Notes: a model not told the origin generated them from the sequence alone. A stretch of DNA of 64,000 bases from Acidobacteriota bacterium (GCA_003224055.1 QHYE01000034.1:22889-86888); one strand, 5' to 3'; shown: positions 1-10,204, counted from the first letter of the stretch. Numbers and translations are program-made.

Positions 1-33
1 GGAAGCATGAATGAATACCCTGCGGAGGCAGTC

Positions 34-666
34 ATGAAAGCGGTCCTGGCGCTCATCATCATCTACGTTGGCACATTTTTCCTCGTGATTCAGGGGGCAT
101 CGCAGAACCCCGTGCAAGCATTGCCGCAGAGCAATTCCTCAGCAGGGCCATCAAATTCCATGGACGCAACGAAGGAAACGGACATCCGTTCACTAATGGA
201 GCTCGTGGGGGCGCGGGACATGGTGCAGGACGGCGCGAGCAACGCCATCGAACAATCCCGGGAAAAGCTTCTCGCTTCCGTGTCCAACAACGACAAGGGC
301 CAGGCGTTTGTAAAGGCGTTCGCTGCCAGCTACCAGAAAAAATTCGATGTAGGACAGGTGACCGAACAATTGGTCAGCGTCTACGACAAGCATTTCACCC
401 AAGAGGAAATCAAGGGTTTGCTGCAGTTTTACGGTTCTCCGTTAGGACAAAAGGTTGCCTCGGAGATGCCCAAGATCAGCCGCGAAATCCAGTCGGCCAC
501 CCGCGCGGCCGGCAACAAAGCGGCCAAGGAAGCGCTGGCGGAATTGAAACAGCAGAATCCGGAAGTGGGCCAATCCGCGCGGCTCGGACTTGGACAGAGC
601 CGCTGGCAGCAGCGCCGCGGACAGCAGCAATCGCAACAATCTGCACAACGGCAACCCCCGCAGTAA
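34..666 (+). CDS. Secreted DUF2059-family protein
   Basis: The N-terminus (MKAVLALIIIYVGTFFLVIQG) is a hydrophobic export signal. The ATG at 34 is chosen over the ORF-track ATG at 7 because GGAGG lies about 6 bases upstream and the signal then sits at the very start. The core, roughly residues 50-160, carries the helical pattern of DUF2059, including a 'FTQEEIKGLLQFYGSPLGQK' segment typical of that family, whose biochemical role is not established. The C-terminal 35 residues are Gln/Arg/Ser-rich low complexity. It converges with the tamB-like gene, leaving about 30 bases between the two stops. Family call is by recognition; function is unknown. Confidence 0.75.
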   Translation: MKAVLALIIIYVGTFFLVIQGASQNPVQALPQSNSSAGPSNSMDATKETDIRSLMELVGARDMVQDGASNAIEQSREKLLASVSNNDKGQAFVKAFAASYQKKFDVGQVTEQLVSVYDKHFTQEEIKGLLQFYGSPLGQKVASEMPKISREIQSATRAAGNKAAKEALAELKQQNPEVGQSARLGLGQSRWQQRRGQQQSQQSAQRQPPQ

Positions 667-697
667 GGCCAACCGCGTCCTGAAAAGTGCGGCGCGA

Positions 698-3600
698 CTA
701 CTTGAAGCGCTTCTTTATCTTTATGTCGATGCCAAACGTGCCGTTCTGGTCGCGCAATCCCACAATCGAAACGTTCCGGTCCACGTTGTACTCCACTTGA
801 ATCACCTGCTGCTGTGTCGAGCTCACATTCGAAACATAAGTGATGGTGAGGTTCCGGGCGATCTGTTGCTCCACGGTGATGCGTGCCGCGGCGTTCTGCT
901 CCGACCCCGTCGAGCCCACTCCCGCAAGGCCCGGATCAACGCGGAAACGCGTAATCCCAAACAAGCGCTCGAGCCGCCCGCCCAATTGGCTGGAGATTGC
1001 TTCCGAGAGAATCGCTGAAGCCCCGGCGGTTCCGCTTTGCGATGTGCCACCGCTGCGCGCTGTGGACTCGGAGCTGGTTTGGCCCAGCGCCAGTAGCGTG
1101 ATGATGTCGTTCGCGGGAAGCGGCGGGTCGGAGCGATACGCCAGCGTCAGCTTGCTGGCCGGCCCATTGAAATTCAGCGTGATTTCGTATTGTTGGATCG
1201 TCGTTGTCGCTTCCACGTTCAAAACTGGATCGAGCCGGAAAGGGTTTGCGAAGTTCAAGTCGCCGCGCGAAACGCGGTAACGATTTCCCGCGAAATACAA
1301 CTCACCGGAAAGAATGTGGATGTGTCCCAACAGAATCGGATGCTCCCAGGTCCCGCGCACTCGCAGATTCGCTTCGGCCTGCAGCACTGCACCAGGCCAT
1401 TCCATCCGCGCATCCGGCGCAGATACGGCTTCAACGTCGAATTGCAAATTGCGCAGAAACGGTGAACCGGTAGACGGTCCCGTGATGCCTTCCTTAGCGG
1501 AGACCAGCATTCCAGCAACTTCCAGGCCTTGAGTAAGGGTCACGCGCTCGATCATCACGCGCCCGGAAAGAACGCCTCCCATTGGCGTGCCTGTCAGCCG
1601 CAATGAACCCCCTAAGAGCCAACTCATGCCCACTGGATACCGGATGCGCACCCGATCGGAGCGCAGGCTGACGTCATAGCGCAGCGGACTCTCTGCGTAA
1701 TTTACACTGCCCGTAAGGTGCAGCGTGCCGCCACCAGCTTCCGCGCTTACATCCTCGAAATACAACCGCGTCGCATCAAATACCAAATCGCCCTTGATGG
1801 TGCTCAGTCCCGTGGGAAAATCCACCGCACGGGCGGATGCATTTTCGATGTGAACACGGCCCGTGATGCGTGGGCGATCCAGCGTGCCTTCAACGGACGC
1901 ATTGATCTGCGCTGGACCGCGCGCATCAAGGCCCGGCACAAATCCGCTGATGAGCCGCAGATCCAATCCACCGTTGAGGCGTAACGCCACGGTTCGGCGT
2001 CCCGCAAACAAGATCGAACCTGAGATTTGCAGATTGGTGTCTGCACCTCGCAGCGTCGCCGGATCGATCTCCAGGCTTTCTTTTGCCGATCGAAAGTGGA
2101 CCGGCCCCACGTTTTCCAGCCGGACGGTTACGTACGTCAGCACCAGGCGCGAGAAACTCGCATCCACCACGATGCTTTCCGGCTGTTTCAATGAACCCGT
2201 CAGCAAAATGTCACCATCCGCATCCGCATGGCCTCCGGATTTTCCCAGGTGCAAAGCGGTTTGCAGGAAAGGGTCCAGGTTGATGTTCTTGATCGAGATC
2301 TTTCCGTTCAACGGATAGGGATTAGCAAGCCCGACGGTGCCCCCACCGGATATTTCTCCCGTCGTCATGGCCGAACCAAGTTCGAGATGAGCAGTGTGCC
2401 CGTCTGACGTTAGGCCGCCGTCGAAACTCCCGATGACCTCTTGACCAACTCGGAGATCCACGACCCTGAAGGTCCCCTCGCCAAGAGGAGCCGTCACTGG
2501 ACCACTGGCTTTCAGCTTGAAACTGACTTGCCCCCCTACCGGGAGACGCGCCGACTGAAGTTTCTCGAAATTCTCGAGCGGCAGCGCCGCGCCGACAAGT
2601 TCGGCGGAGATGGTTTTGTCCGCATAGCGATAGCTTACTGAACCGGTAATGATTCCTGCGCCGCGTCCTCTTTCTTTCCCAGGGGGGAAGAAGCGCAACT
2701 CCGCATTGGCAATACGCGCTTCCTCTCGCGAAACGCCCAGTTGTCCGCGCAAGCGATTAAATGCGAGCCCGTAAACATTTCCCTCCGCGAGGTCAAACAG
2801 CCCCGCGGCACTGGGCTCTTCGCGTGTGCCGCGCCCATGAAATTGACCCGTCAACAGGCCCCTTACCGGGTACGACCAGCCGGCGAGCTGTTCGATGCCT
2901 TCGACAGGGACTTTTTCGAAATTCACATCCGCCGACCACTCACTCTTCGGTAGAAAGTTCCAGTCGGTCAGGGAAAGAGTTCCTTCGACATCCGTTCCCA
3001 TCTCGCCCCGGCGGGCATGCCCGTGCGCCAGCGATAACTGGGTGGGAGAATAGGTGAGGTCCCCGTCGAGGGAATCCAGGAACACTCCGTCGTAGCGCAC
3101 GCGCTCGCCACGCACGTGCCCCTGAAACGTCGGCCCGCCGGAAGGTCCAAGGATCTTGCCATCCCAACGGACGCTGCCCGAGATCGGTCTCGCCGCCTTA
3201 GGAGAACCCGGCTTGGCGCCGGCGAGCGCATCAATGAAATCTTTGTACGTTTCCAGTGCGCCTGCTTCGAATTTCAGATTGATTGCGGAATTGCGTGGTG
3301 CCAATACTCCATCGATGTTTCCGCGCGAGGAAGGAGTCTCGAATTCGCCTGATGCGATAGTAAGGAGATTCGGGTCGTAACGGTAACGGAATTTCCAGGC
3401 AGCGTTTACCGATTGATGGCGGCTCGCGGGTTGCTCCGGTGCCTCCCACACGGTCGTCACGCCAATTTCAAAATGCCGGAACGGGCCGCTCCAGGTTTCG
3501 ACCGTGTCCGCCGTGATCAGCGCATCCCAGTGCAGTTCGTCGATCGGGAAGCCGCGGTGCTCGATGGCCGGCAAAACTCCGGCCAGCCTGACGTTTTGGA

Positions 3601-4699
3601 CATGCGTGTCCGCGCGGAATTGCAGGCCGTCGAAGCGCATGGTGATCCGCCCGGTTACGCTCCCGCCAAACGCTCCGGCGAAAAAGTCCGGCACTTCCAG
3701 GCCGGCGTTGTCGATCCGGTAGCTTCCACGGCTCGTGAGACCGGTGGCATGAAAGTCGTCGTAGGGAAGAGCGATGTTTTGCCCGGAATAACTGCCGCTT
3801 CCCTTGAATTGGCCGCCGGCCCATTGTCCTTCTCCGTGCAAGTCCACTCGCCCCGCCGGCACCATGGGCTCGCGCAGCGTATCGCGAAAATCCAGCAGGT
3901 CCATCCAGCCGCGATAGCGAAACGTCCATTGCGGCTTCACGAAACTGTTCATTTCCGCTTGCACATCGAGATGCGAGCGCCCCGCACTGAGCGCGCCTTG
4001 TTCGAGCGCGAAGCCATCGCGCCAGAGCGTGAATTTTGCAGAAAGACTGCCGGCCAATGGCGCGTAGCGCTTCGATGTGAATTGCACGGAGTGCCATTCC
4101 AGGTTGCCGAGATACAAAGGATTCTCCGGTGTGCCGCTCGCATCGAGCGCAAGCCGTAAAGTGCCACCCTTCACGGCTACCGGGGTCTTCACGTCGTTGT
4201 AGAGGATCCAGCCATCCTCCAGCAGCAGACTCCGGATGCGCAATTCGAAAAGTGTCTCGCGTGTGGTTTTATTCGACAAAGCGGGGCGCGGCGGCGTCGG
4301 CACGTTGGTCGCGCCATTCTTATCGACGCGCACGTGCACGTGTGGTTTCTGAACCCGAAGTTCGTTCACCGAAACTCTGCGCGCCCAGATCGAATCGATC
4401 CGCAGCCCCGCCCGAACTTCCTCCGCGGAAAAAAGCGGCTCCGCCCCCGCAGGCTCCTTCCCGTGAATCACCAGGCCTTTCAACGTCGCGCGCATCGCCA
4501 GCCACTGAATGGACAACGAGCGCAACTCAACTTTCCCGCCCGTCATGACTTCCAGCCGATGAGTAATCAGCCGGGTCAGCAGTGGATTCCCGGCGCCGCT
4601 CCCGAAAAAAGCAATGACGGAGAGGATCCCGAGAACCGCCAATACCCACGGCGTATGAATAATCCAGCTCCAGATCGGGTGGCGTGTATTGCGCTTCAT
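698..4699 (-). CDS. tamB: TamB/DUF490-family translocation and assembly module protein
   Basis: A very large protein (1333 aa) with one N-terminal membrane anchor at about residues 15-35, followed by a long region of amphipathic beta-strand repeats and a C-terminal DUF490/TamB domain over roughly the last 380 residues (for example PANDIITLLALGQT near the end). TamB-type proteins span the periplasm and work with a BamA-family barrel in outer-membrane protein insertion or lipid transport. Its ATG overlaps the stop of the upstream SurA-like gene as ATGA, and the BamA-family gene lies one gene further upstream, so the three form a translationally coupled outer-membrane operon. Length and architecture are typical, and no frameshift is seen. 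Confidence 0.9.
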   Translation of the reverse strand: MKRNTRHPIWSWIIHTPWVLAVLGILSVIAFFGSGAGNPLLTRLITHRLEVMTGGKVELRSLSIQWLAMRATLKGLVIHGKEPAGAEPLFSAEEVRAGLRIDSIWARRVSVNELRVQKPHVHVRVDKNGATNVPTPPRPALSNKTTRETLFELRIRSLLLEDGWILYNDVKTPVAVKGGTLRLALDASGTPENPLYLGNLEWHSVQFTSKRYAPLAGSLSAKFTLWRDGFALEQGALSAGRSHLDVQAEMNSFVKPQWTFRYRGWMDLLDFRDTLREPMVPAGRVDLHGEGQWAGGQFKGSGSYSGQNIALPYDDFHATGLTSRGSYRIDNAGLEVPDFFAGAFGGSVTGRITMRFDGLQFRADTHVQNVRLAGVLPAIEHRGFPIDELHWDALITADTVETWSGPFRHFEIGVTTVWEAPEQPASRHQSVNAAWKFRYRYDPNLLTIASGEFETPSSRGNIDGVLAPRNSAINLKFEAGALETYKDFIDALAGAKPGSPKAARPISGSVRWDGKILGPSGGPTFQGHVRGERVRYDGVFLDSLDGDLTYSPTQLSLAHGHARRGEMGTDVEGTLSLTDWNFLPKSEWSADVNFEKVPVEGIEQLAGWSYPVRGLLTGQFHGRGTREEPSAAGLFDLAEGNVYGLAFNRLRGQLGVSREEARIANAELRFFPPGKERGRGAGIITGSVSYRYADKTISAELVGAALPLENFEKLQSARLPVGGQVSFKLKASGPVTAPLGEGTFRVVDLRVGQEVIGSFDGGLTSDGHTAHLELGSAMTTGEISGGGTVGLANPYPLNGKISIKNINLDPFLQTALHLGKSGGHADADGDILLTGSLKQPESIVVDASFSRLVLTYVTVRLENVGPVHFRSAKESLEIDPATLRGADTNLQISGSILFAGRRTVALRLNGGLDLRLISGFVPGLDARGPAQINASVEGTLDRPRITGRVHIENASARAVDFPTGLSTIKGDLVFDATRLYFEDVSAEAGGGTLHLTGSVNYAESPLRYDVSLRSDRVRIRYPVGMSWLLGGSLRLTGTPMGGVLSGRVMIERVTLTQGLEVAGMLVSAKEGITGPSTGSPFLRNLQFDVEAVSAPDARMEWPGAVLQAEANLRVRGTWEHPILLGHIHILSGELYFAGNRYRVSRGDLNFANPFRLDPVLNVEATTTIQQYEITLNFNGPASKLTLAYRSDPPLPANDIITLLALGQTSSESTARSGGTSQSGTAGASAILSEAISSQLGGRLERLFGITRFRVDPGLAGVGSTGSEQNAAARITVEQQIARNLTITYVSNVSSTQQQVIQVEYNVDRNVSIVGLRDQNGTFGIDIKIKKRFK

Positions 4700-5346
4700 T
4701 TCGCCCCCTCTTCGAGGAGTTTCTCAATGTGCAGGCGCAGTCTGCTCTCCTTCAGCCACCGATCGGCTTGCTCGTTAATCCTTTGTTGAATCAGCGCTTC
4801 CTGAATCGAGTCGCGCGCGGCCTCCAGTGATGGCGGTTCCTGCCCGCGAGACTTGGCTACCGGCAAGACCGCTGTCTGATAGAAGTCTTCAATCGCCTTG
4901 GGATCAATCTGCACACTGGGCCGAAAACGCGAATCAAGATAATTGCTCAAGTAAAGTTGAGAGCCCACGATTCGCCGGATTTCAGAATCATCCAGGCCGC
5001 TTTGCTTCTTTCTCGCTTCGTACTCCTCGGCCGACGCAAACGATTTCTGAAGCCTGCTCAGGCCGCGGTCAATGTCGGCGTCCAAGGGCTGCGGGAAATG
5101 AGCAACATCCGCTTCCGTTCGCACGATCCACTGATCGATCAGCCGGTCCAAAATCTGCTCTTGGGTCTCCGACTTTCCATCGACGAGTTGCTGGTAACGG
5201 CTTAGTGCTTGAATGTCGCTCAATAAAATGATGTCGTTTTCCACCCGCGCGACAATGCGGTCCAGGATCTCCTGCGCGCCGAGAAAGCCTCCCGCCGCCA
5301 TCGTGGCCAGGATTGCCAACAGCGCGCGAATCGTCGGACTACGCAT
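4696..5346 (-). CDS. SurA-like periplasmic chaperone lacking a PPIase domain
   Basis: The start is set at 5346 (MRSPTIRALLAILATMAAGG), which begins with a signal peptide; the ORF-track start 34 codons upstream lies inside the BamA-family gene. That leaves 216 aa. The segment after the signal, EILDRIVARVENDIILLSD, matches the SurA N-terminal chaperone domain, and the helical C-terminal part resembles the SurA core. No parvulin PPIase domain is visible and the length leaves no room for one. Its start overlaps the upstream stop by one base (TGATG) and its stop overlaps the tamB start (ATGA). Inferred role: holding unfolded outer-membrane proteins for the barrel encoded beside it. Confidence 0.8.
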   Translation of the reverse strand: MRSPTIRALLAILATMAAGGFLGAQEILDRIVARVENDIILLSDIQALSRYQQLVDGKSETQEQILDRLIDQWIVRTEADVAHFPQPLDADIDRGLSRLQKSFASAEEYEARKKQSGLDDSEIRRIVGSQLYLSNYLDSRFRPSVQIDPKAIEDFYQTAVLPVAKSRGQEPPSLEAARDSIQEALIQQRINEQADRWLKESRLRLHIEKLLEEGAK

Positions 5347-8300
5347 CAAAAGCTCGACCCCAGATTGAAGAATATTTGGAACCCGGGCAGCCGCGTGCCT
5401 TGCTGGCCTAGCGACCCCAGCTGGCAAGTCGGCGTGTTCCGGGGACACGGAATCGGAATGACAAACGACGGGCGATTGAGCTGATAGCCAAAATCAACGC
5501 GAATCGGGCCTACTGGGGTCTTGTAGCGGACCCCCAAACCGAGAGAGTGCGCGAAATAGTTCAGTTCATTGCTGCAGTTCGTGAGGCACACGTTCACGTT
5601 CGTTGGTCCGGGAGGCAGCGCAGGATTTTGCAACCCGAATGTTGGCGCTGGCAGCGTCGTCCTGAAAGAGATCCTCGTCAGCCGGCTGTAAACATTTCCG
5701 CCGTCATAAAATATGGCGCCGCCGAGTGCCGTGCCAAAGAATGGCAAGCGCATTGGAAAGCGAAATTCCTGGTTCAAGACCAGCAGCGCTTGCCCTCCGA
5801 CGGGAAAACCTGTGCCGGAATCGCGTGGCCCAGCCTGGTTCAGCGCAAAACCCCGCAGCGAAGTGCCGCCACCAGCGAAGTATCGCTCGGGCAGCGGCAT
5901 GACCGTTGGAAGGGTACAGGTGGGCGATCCCCCCGGGCACGTCGGAGCGGGAAAAGTCAGCGAGACGGTATCGCGATATGGCGTCAGAATCCCGAAGCGC
6001 GTGGAACGCGCGAAGCTAAACCGCCTTTTGATGGGATAGTAAGTCGAATTCTGAAAGAAAAAGCGCAGAAAACTGGCGCTGGAACCCCAATACGTGTCCG
6101 CATCGCTGAAGTCCACGCTATTAAAACTTCCCTTGGTGGCGTCGGCGGGATTGTCCCGCGAGTCGCGGAACCAGGTCACACCGAATTGCGAAACCAGCGT
6201 TGGCTGCTGGAACAACGGGATTTCCTGCGAAGGAATATTCAAGTTCGAAACCAGCACTTTGCGGAAAGCATACCGGTACAGCATCGTGGTCCGAGTTGAA
6301 ATCTGGTCCGTTAACTGAACCGCCCCCTCGTACCGCTGCTCCGTGAACGTGTTGATGTCCCGCGTCTTTTCCGCGAATACCGTCGCCTGAAAGCTGAAGT
6401 GCGGGTTGCCGAACGTGTTCGGCACGAAATACCCCAGCAGCGCGCGCCCTTGCAACGTGCTGCCGCGCAGTTTGAATGACAGCGAGTCCGCGCGTCCTGT
6501 CAAGTTCAGTTTGCTGACCTCGATGATTCCGCGAGGGGCGGCTTGCACCTGCCCGCCGGTAGGGTTCGTTGTGCTGGCCAGCCGCTGCACTTCGAATCCT
6601 CCGCCGTAAGCCACCGTGTACCGTTTGGCTTCTTCGACCAGCACGGCGATGTCTTTATCCGGATTTGTTCCGCTTGGATTCTGCGGTTCGATTGTCACCC
6701 GGTTGAAGACACCAAGGCTGTAAAGCCGCTGCTGCGACTCCACGACCTCGCCTTGGCGCAGAGGTTCACTGGGCTTGATCCGAATCTCTCGGCGAATCAC
6801 GCCCTGCCGCGTATGTTCGTAACCGCTTATCAAAATCCGGCGCGCCCGCGTTTGCGGGCCTTCCTGAATGCGGTACACCAACCGCACGGGATCCGCTTGT
6901 TCGAACGCCGGCTTCGAATCCTTTTCCCCCGTATCTTTGGAAGAAGTCCCGTTCCTGGCGCCCCCGCTAGTCGAAGCCACATTCGTCGCCACCTGTTCCG
7001 CTGTGTAGGTAAAGCTGGCCTCCGGGAATCCTTCATTGTAATAAAGTGCCAGGATGTTATCGCGATCGGTGGTGACACCAAACTCGGAGTACGGCTGTCC
7101 CCGCGACGAATCAATTACTCTAAGAAGTTCCTCTTCCTTGAATGCATGAACGCCCTCGATCGACAGCGAGGCCACGCGCGTCTGCTTCCCTTCTTGCACT
7201 CTGAAGTGGATGAACAGGTCGCCCTCTTTGCCGTCGTAGTCATCTTCAATATCGGCCATAATCTGCGCATCCAGAAATCCGTTTGCCTGATAAATAAGCT
7301 GCATCGATCGCGCGTCGGATTCCACCAGCCTCCGGCTGAATCGCCCGCGCGAAGCGAAGGCCCCCCGAAAAATCTGCAGCCGGCTTCGGAGCAATTCCTC
7401 GTCAAAGTACTTGTTCCCGGTAATCTCGATCCCGATTAATTTGTGCCGTTCGCCGCGCTGCACCGTATACGTGATGATTTCTTCGGTGCCCTGCCAGCCC
7501 TTCCCGTTGCCCTTCACTTCATGCGTGTCCGTTTCATAGTCCACTTCGGAGTCGAAATATCCTTCCCGTTCAAGCCGCTCCTGCAAGTTGCGCTTCCCTT
7601 CTTCCAGGAGGTCGGCATCTACGGCGCCCTCCTGATAGATCGGGATGAGCTTTTTCAAGTCGCCTTTCGAAAACTTCGCTCCGGTTACTGTCACCTTCAC
7701 TCGCGGACCTTCTGTCACGTCCAGATCGAGAGGGATCGTATTCTTTGCCGCATCATATTCACCCCGGCGCACCGCCGCTCGTGCGCTCAGATGCCCTTTC
7801 TTTACAAGAAATTTCCGGATGCGGTCGGTCCCGCGCTGCAGCCGGGCGGACGTGATTTCCCGCCCGGGCCGCATCTTCAACCGGGAAAGGATTTCGGCAT
7901 CGCGATATTCGGTATTGTTCTTGAGGCGAACGGCTTCGAGACGCGCGCGCGGTCCGGGCTTTACGTGGACGACAATGTCCATCTCGTGCGTCTCCGCATG
8001 CGGCAACTCTTCCGCCCAGAGCTCCGCCCGGTACAGGCCCTCATCCCGAAGCGTCTCCTTCAGCCGCTCCAGTGCTTCAGTGACCAAGCTTTTCCGGTAA
8101 GTTTGCCCCAGAGTAAGCTGCATCGCCGCGGCCGCCGACGCGTCGCTGGGCGGGGCGGAGAGTCCTTCGATGCGCACTTGATTGAAAAACAGATTCTCTC
8201 TCGCCACGAAGTCCAGCCGGATTCCGCCCTCGACGGGAAACGCCACCGCACGCAAGTCGGAATAATTCCCCGTCCGGTACAGCGCGCGCATGCTTTCCGC

Positions 8301-8522
8301 GACCTTTCCTCGGTCCAGCCCTTTCCCGGTTTCCACCGCGATTCCCGCGGGCGCTTCCGAGAGAACCGTTCCGTCTTCTTTGACGATGCGGACCGCTACG
8401 ACTTTCGCAGCGGCATTCGCGGCCACAGATTCCGGCGGTTCTTGGGCGCGCGTCAGCGCAGCTCCCGTCAGGAGCGCGAGTGCGGCAATGCCTCGCAACC
8501 CATTAGCCCAGCCCAATTTCAT
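5346..8522 (-). CDS. BamA/TamA (Omp85) family outer-membrane protein assembly factor
   Basis: A 1058-aa protein with a signal peptide (residues 1-26, ending ALTRAQ), a long POTRA region to about residue 580 and an Omp85/surface-antigen barrel in the C-terminal half. The last residue is Phe (NLGSSF), as expected for the outer-membrane beta-signal. Barrel hallmarks such as YFAGGGTSLRGF (the conserved RGF loop) are visible near residue 890. It is longer than E. coli BamA (about 810 aa), mostly through extra POTRA and linker sequence. It is first in an operon with the SurA-like chaperone and TamB. TamA versus BamA cannot be settled from sequence; the tamB neighbour favours a TamA-like role, and the many POTRAs do not exclude BamA. 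Confidence 0.88.
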   Translation of the reverse strand: MKLGWANGLRGIAALALLTGAALTRAQEPPESVAANAAAKVVAVRIVKEDGTVLSEAPAGIAVETGKGLDRGKVAESMRALYRTGNYSDLRAVAFPVEGGIRLDFVARENLFFNQVRIEGLSAPPSDASAAAAMQLTLGQTYRKSLVTEALERLKETLRDEGLYRAELWAEELPHAETHEMDIVVHVKPGPRARLEAVRLKNNTEYRDAEILSRLKMRPGREITSARLQRGTDRIRKFLVKKGHLSARAAVRRGEYDAAKNTIPLDLDVTEGPRVKVTVTGAKFSKGDLKKLIPIYQEGAVDADLLEEGKRNLQERLEREGYFDSEVDYETDTHEVKGNGKGWQGTEEIITYTVQRGERHKLIGIEITGNKYFDEELLRSRLQIFRGAFASRGRFSRRLVESDARSMQLIYQANGFLDAQIMADIEDDYDGKEGDLFIHFRVQEGKQTRVASLSIEGVHAFKEEELLRVIDSSRGQPYSEFGVTTDRDNILALYYNEGFPEASFTYTAEQVATNVASTSGGARNGTSSKDTGEKDSKPAFEQADPVRLVYRIQEGPQTRARRILISGYEHTRQGVIRREIRIKPSEPLRQGEVVESQQRLYSLGVFNRVTIEPQNPSGTNPDKDIAVLVEEAKRYTVAYGGGFEVQRLASTTNPTGGQVQAAPRGIIEVSKLNLTGRADSLSFKLRGSTLQGRALLGYFVPNTFGNPHFSFQATVFAEKTRDINTFTEQRYEGAVQLTDQISTRTTMLYRYAFRKVLVSNLNIPSQEIPLFQQPTLVSQFGVTWFRDSRDNPADATKGSFNSVDFSDADTYWGSSASFLRFFFQNSTYYPIKRRFSFARSTRFGILTPYRDTVSLTFPAPTCPGGSPTCTLPTVMPLPERYFAGGGTSLRGFALNQAGPRDSGTGFPVGGQALLVLNQEFRFPMRLPFFGTALGGAIFYDGGNVYSRLTRISFRTTLPAPTFGLQNPALPPGPTNVNVCLTNCSNELNYFAHSLGLGVRYKTPVGPIRVDFGYQLNRPSFVIPIPCPRNTPTCQLGSLGQQGTRLPGFQIFFNLGSSF

Positions 8523-8631
8523 GCGCCCAATCGCTCAGACGCAGGGTAGCACAGCGGAGTTTCCTGCCCTGTGCACTTTGGGGCTATCATGTTGCTAAGT
8601 AGGCGCTTCCTGCGCGCCTGCCGGGGCTACA

Positions 8632-9666
8632 TTGCTCGTGGAAGACTCGCTCCAGCAAAAATATTCGCGCCAGATGCTTTTCGCCGGGATCGGTCCGGAA
8701 GGTCAGGAACGGCTGCTCGCTTCCCGCGCCGTCATCATCGGGTGCGGTGCCATCGGCGCTGCCACCGCCAATCTTCTGATCCGCGCTGGCGTCGGTCAAC
8801 TGCGAATCATTGACCGCGATTTCGTCGAGCCCTCCAACTTGCAGCGCCAAACGCTTTTTGACGAATCGGATGCCCAGAAAGCCCTGCCCAAAGCGGTTGC
8901 CGCGGAGCAAAAGTTGCGCTCCATCAATTCCAGCGTCGCCGTGGAAGGTATCGTCGCCGACCTCAGCCCCCGCAACGTGCACGAACTCCTCGGCCCGTTC
9001 GATCTCCTCCTCGATGGCACGGACAATTTCGAAACGCGATTCCTCATCAATGATTTTGCCGTGAACTCCGCGCGGCCCTGGATCTACGCCGCCGCTGTCG
9101 CCAGCTATGGCCTCACCATGACGATTCGCCCCGGCCTGACGGCTTGCCTCTCCTGCCTCCTCGAATCCTCCAACGGCACTCCCGGTCTCGAGCAAACCTG
9201 CGACACCATCGGAGTCCTGGCTCCCATCGTAAACCTCATCGCCTCCCTCGAAGTCGCCGAAGCCTTGAAGCTCCTCTCCGGTCATCCGGAAGCCCTCACC
9301 GGCCGCTTGATTTCCTGCGATATCTGGAGCGGCCGCATGCAATCGCTCCGCGTGGCCCGCAATCCGGAATGCCGCGCCTGCGCAAAACAGGATTTCACTT
9401 TTCTCAATGGCCAGGCCCAGCCGCACGTTACCCTGTGCGGCCGCGATTCCGTGCAAATCCACGAGACGGGCCGCGCCATGGATCTCCACGCTCTCAAGTT
9501 GCGCCTGACCTCCGTTGTGGACGACGTGCGCCAGAATGATTTTCTTCTTCGCTTCCGTGTCGCTCCCTATGAAATGACCGTTTTCGCCGACGGCCGCGCC
9601 ATCCTCAAAGGCACCAAAGACCCCGCCGTTGCTCGCTCGCTGTATGCGCGATACATCGGCGCCTGA
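8632..9666 (+). CDS. ThiF/MoeB/HesA-family E1-like adenylyltransferase
   Basis: ThiF/MoeB enzymes adenylate the C-terminal Gly-Gly of a small sulfur-carrier protein for thiamine, molybdopterin or related cofactor synthesis. Visible features: nucleotide-binding GCGAIG (residues 37-42), two zinc-binding pairs CLSC (172-175) and CRAC (247-250), and the candidate catalytic Cys in TCDTIGVLAP (Cys190). The final 70 residues form an extra C-terminal domain. The start is a TTG at 8632 (a GTG lies two codons on); no ATG is in frame nearby. It is divergent from the outer-membrane operon. No sulfur-carrier gene is adjacent, so the pathway (thiamine, molybdopterin or other) is undetermined. Confidence 0.85.
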   Translation: MLVEDSLQQKYSRQMLFAGIGPEGQERLLASRAVIIGCGAIGAATANLLIRAGVGQLRIIDRDFVEPSNLQRQTLFDESDAQKALPKAVAAEQKLRSINSSVAVEGIVADLSPRNVHELLGPFDLLLDGTDNFETRFLINDFAVNSARPWIYAAAVASYGLTMTIRPGLTACLSCLLESSNGTPGLEQTCDTIGVLAPIVNLIASLEVAEALKLLSGHPEALTGRLISCDIWSGRMQSLRVARNPECRACAKQDFTFLNGQAQPHVTLCGRDSVQIHETGRAMDLHALKLRLTSVVDDVRQNDFLLRFRVAPYEMTVFADGRAILKGTKDPAVARSLYARYIGA

Positions 9667-9701
9667 CCCTCAATACCGATCGAAATTTCCTGGATTCTGA
9701 T

Positions 9702-10052
9702 TCAGCGGAGCGGATGGCTGGAACGCCCGAAAGAACTTCTCATGTTCGACCGGTCGAGATTTTCCCGGAGATTCATCAGCGTCAGAAATGTGCTGAGGAT
9801 CCGCGCCTTCAAGTCGTCCGTGAGATGCAGCCCGCTGGTGGCCACGCGCGCCAGCCGCTCCCCATTTTCCGTGATGAAGCGCATGATGTCCCGCTGGCGA
9901 TCCTGGGGAGCGTTGCCGAGCGCCGTCTCCCGGCGCATCTCCGCGCAGCTTGCTTCCAGCGAGAGCGTAAAGTGCAGGACGCACAGCCGCTGCTCCGCAA
10001 TAGCCTGCGGCGCTTCGTTCTTGCAACCCGAAATCTGACAAGGCGTTCCCAT
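9702..10052 (-). CDS. Small Cys/His conserved hypothetical protein
   Basis: I do not recognise a named family. The 116-aa protein begins MGTPCQISGCKNEAP and contains C-x4-C followed by LCVLHF (C-x2-H), a spacing compatible with one small zinc-binding site. The remainder is predicted helical, with a Ser/Arg-rich tail. It is preferred over the longer overlapping frame 9670-10122 because that frame reads like low-complexity antisense sequence. It lies alone, divergent from argR with about 210 bases between them. The N-terminal CxxxxC...CxxH layout loosely resembles that of the 176-aa Cys-rich protein at 47.4 kb; homology is not shown. Confidence 0.6.
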   Translation of the reverse strand: MGTPCQISGCKNEAPQAIAEQRLCVLHFTLSLEASCAEMRRETALGNAPQDRQRDIMRFITENGERLARVATSGLHLTDDLKARILSTFLTLMNLRENLDRSNMRSSFGRSSHPLR

Positions 10053-10204
10053 GGGACCCGTGGTATTGCCCGAGACGATAGGTTACATCCTCTGCGCAGA
10101 AAATCCAGCACCCCTCGCGCAAGTGCTGCGAATCTTACATGAGGCCCTTCTTTCTTGTCTTGGTCCTTCCCAGGCCGCCGCCGGCAGAAATATTCCGCAA
10201 GGGG

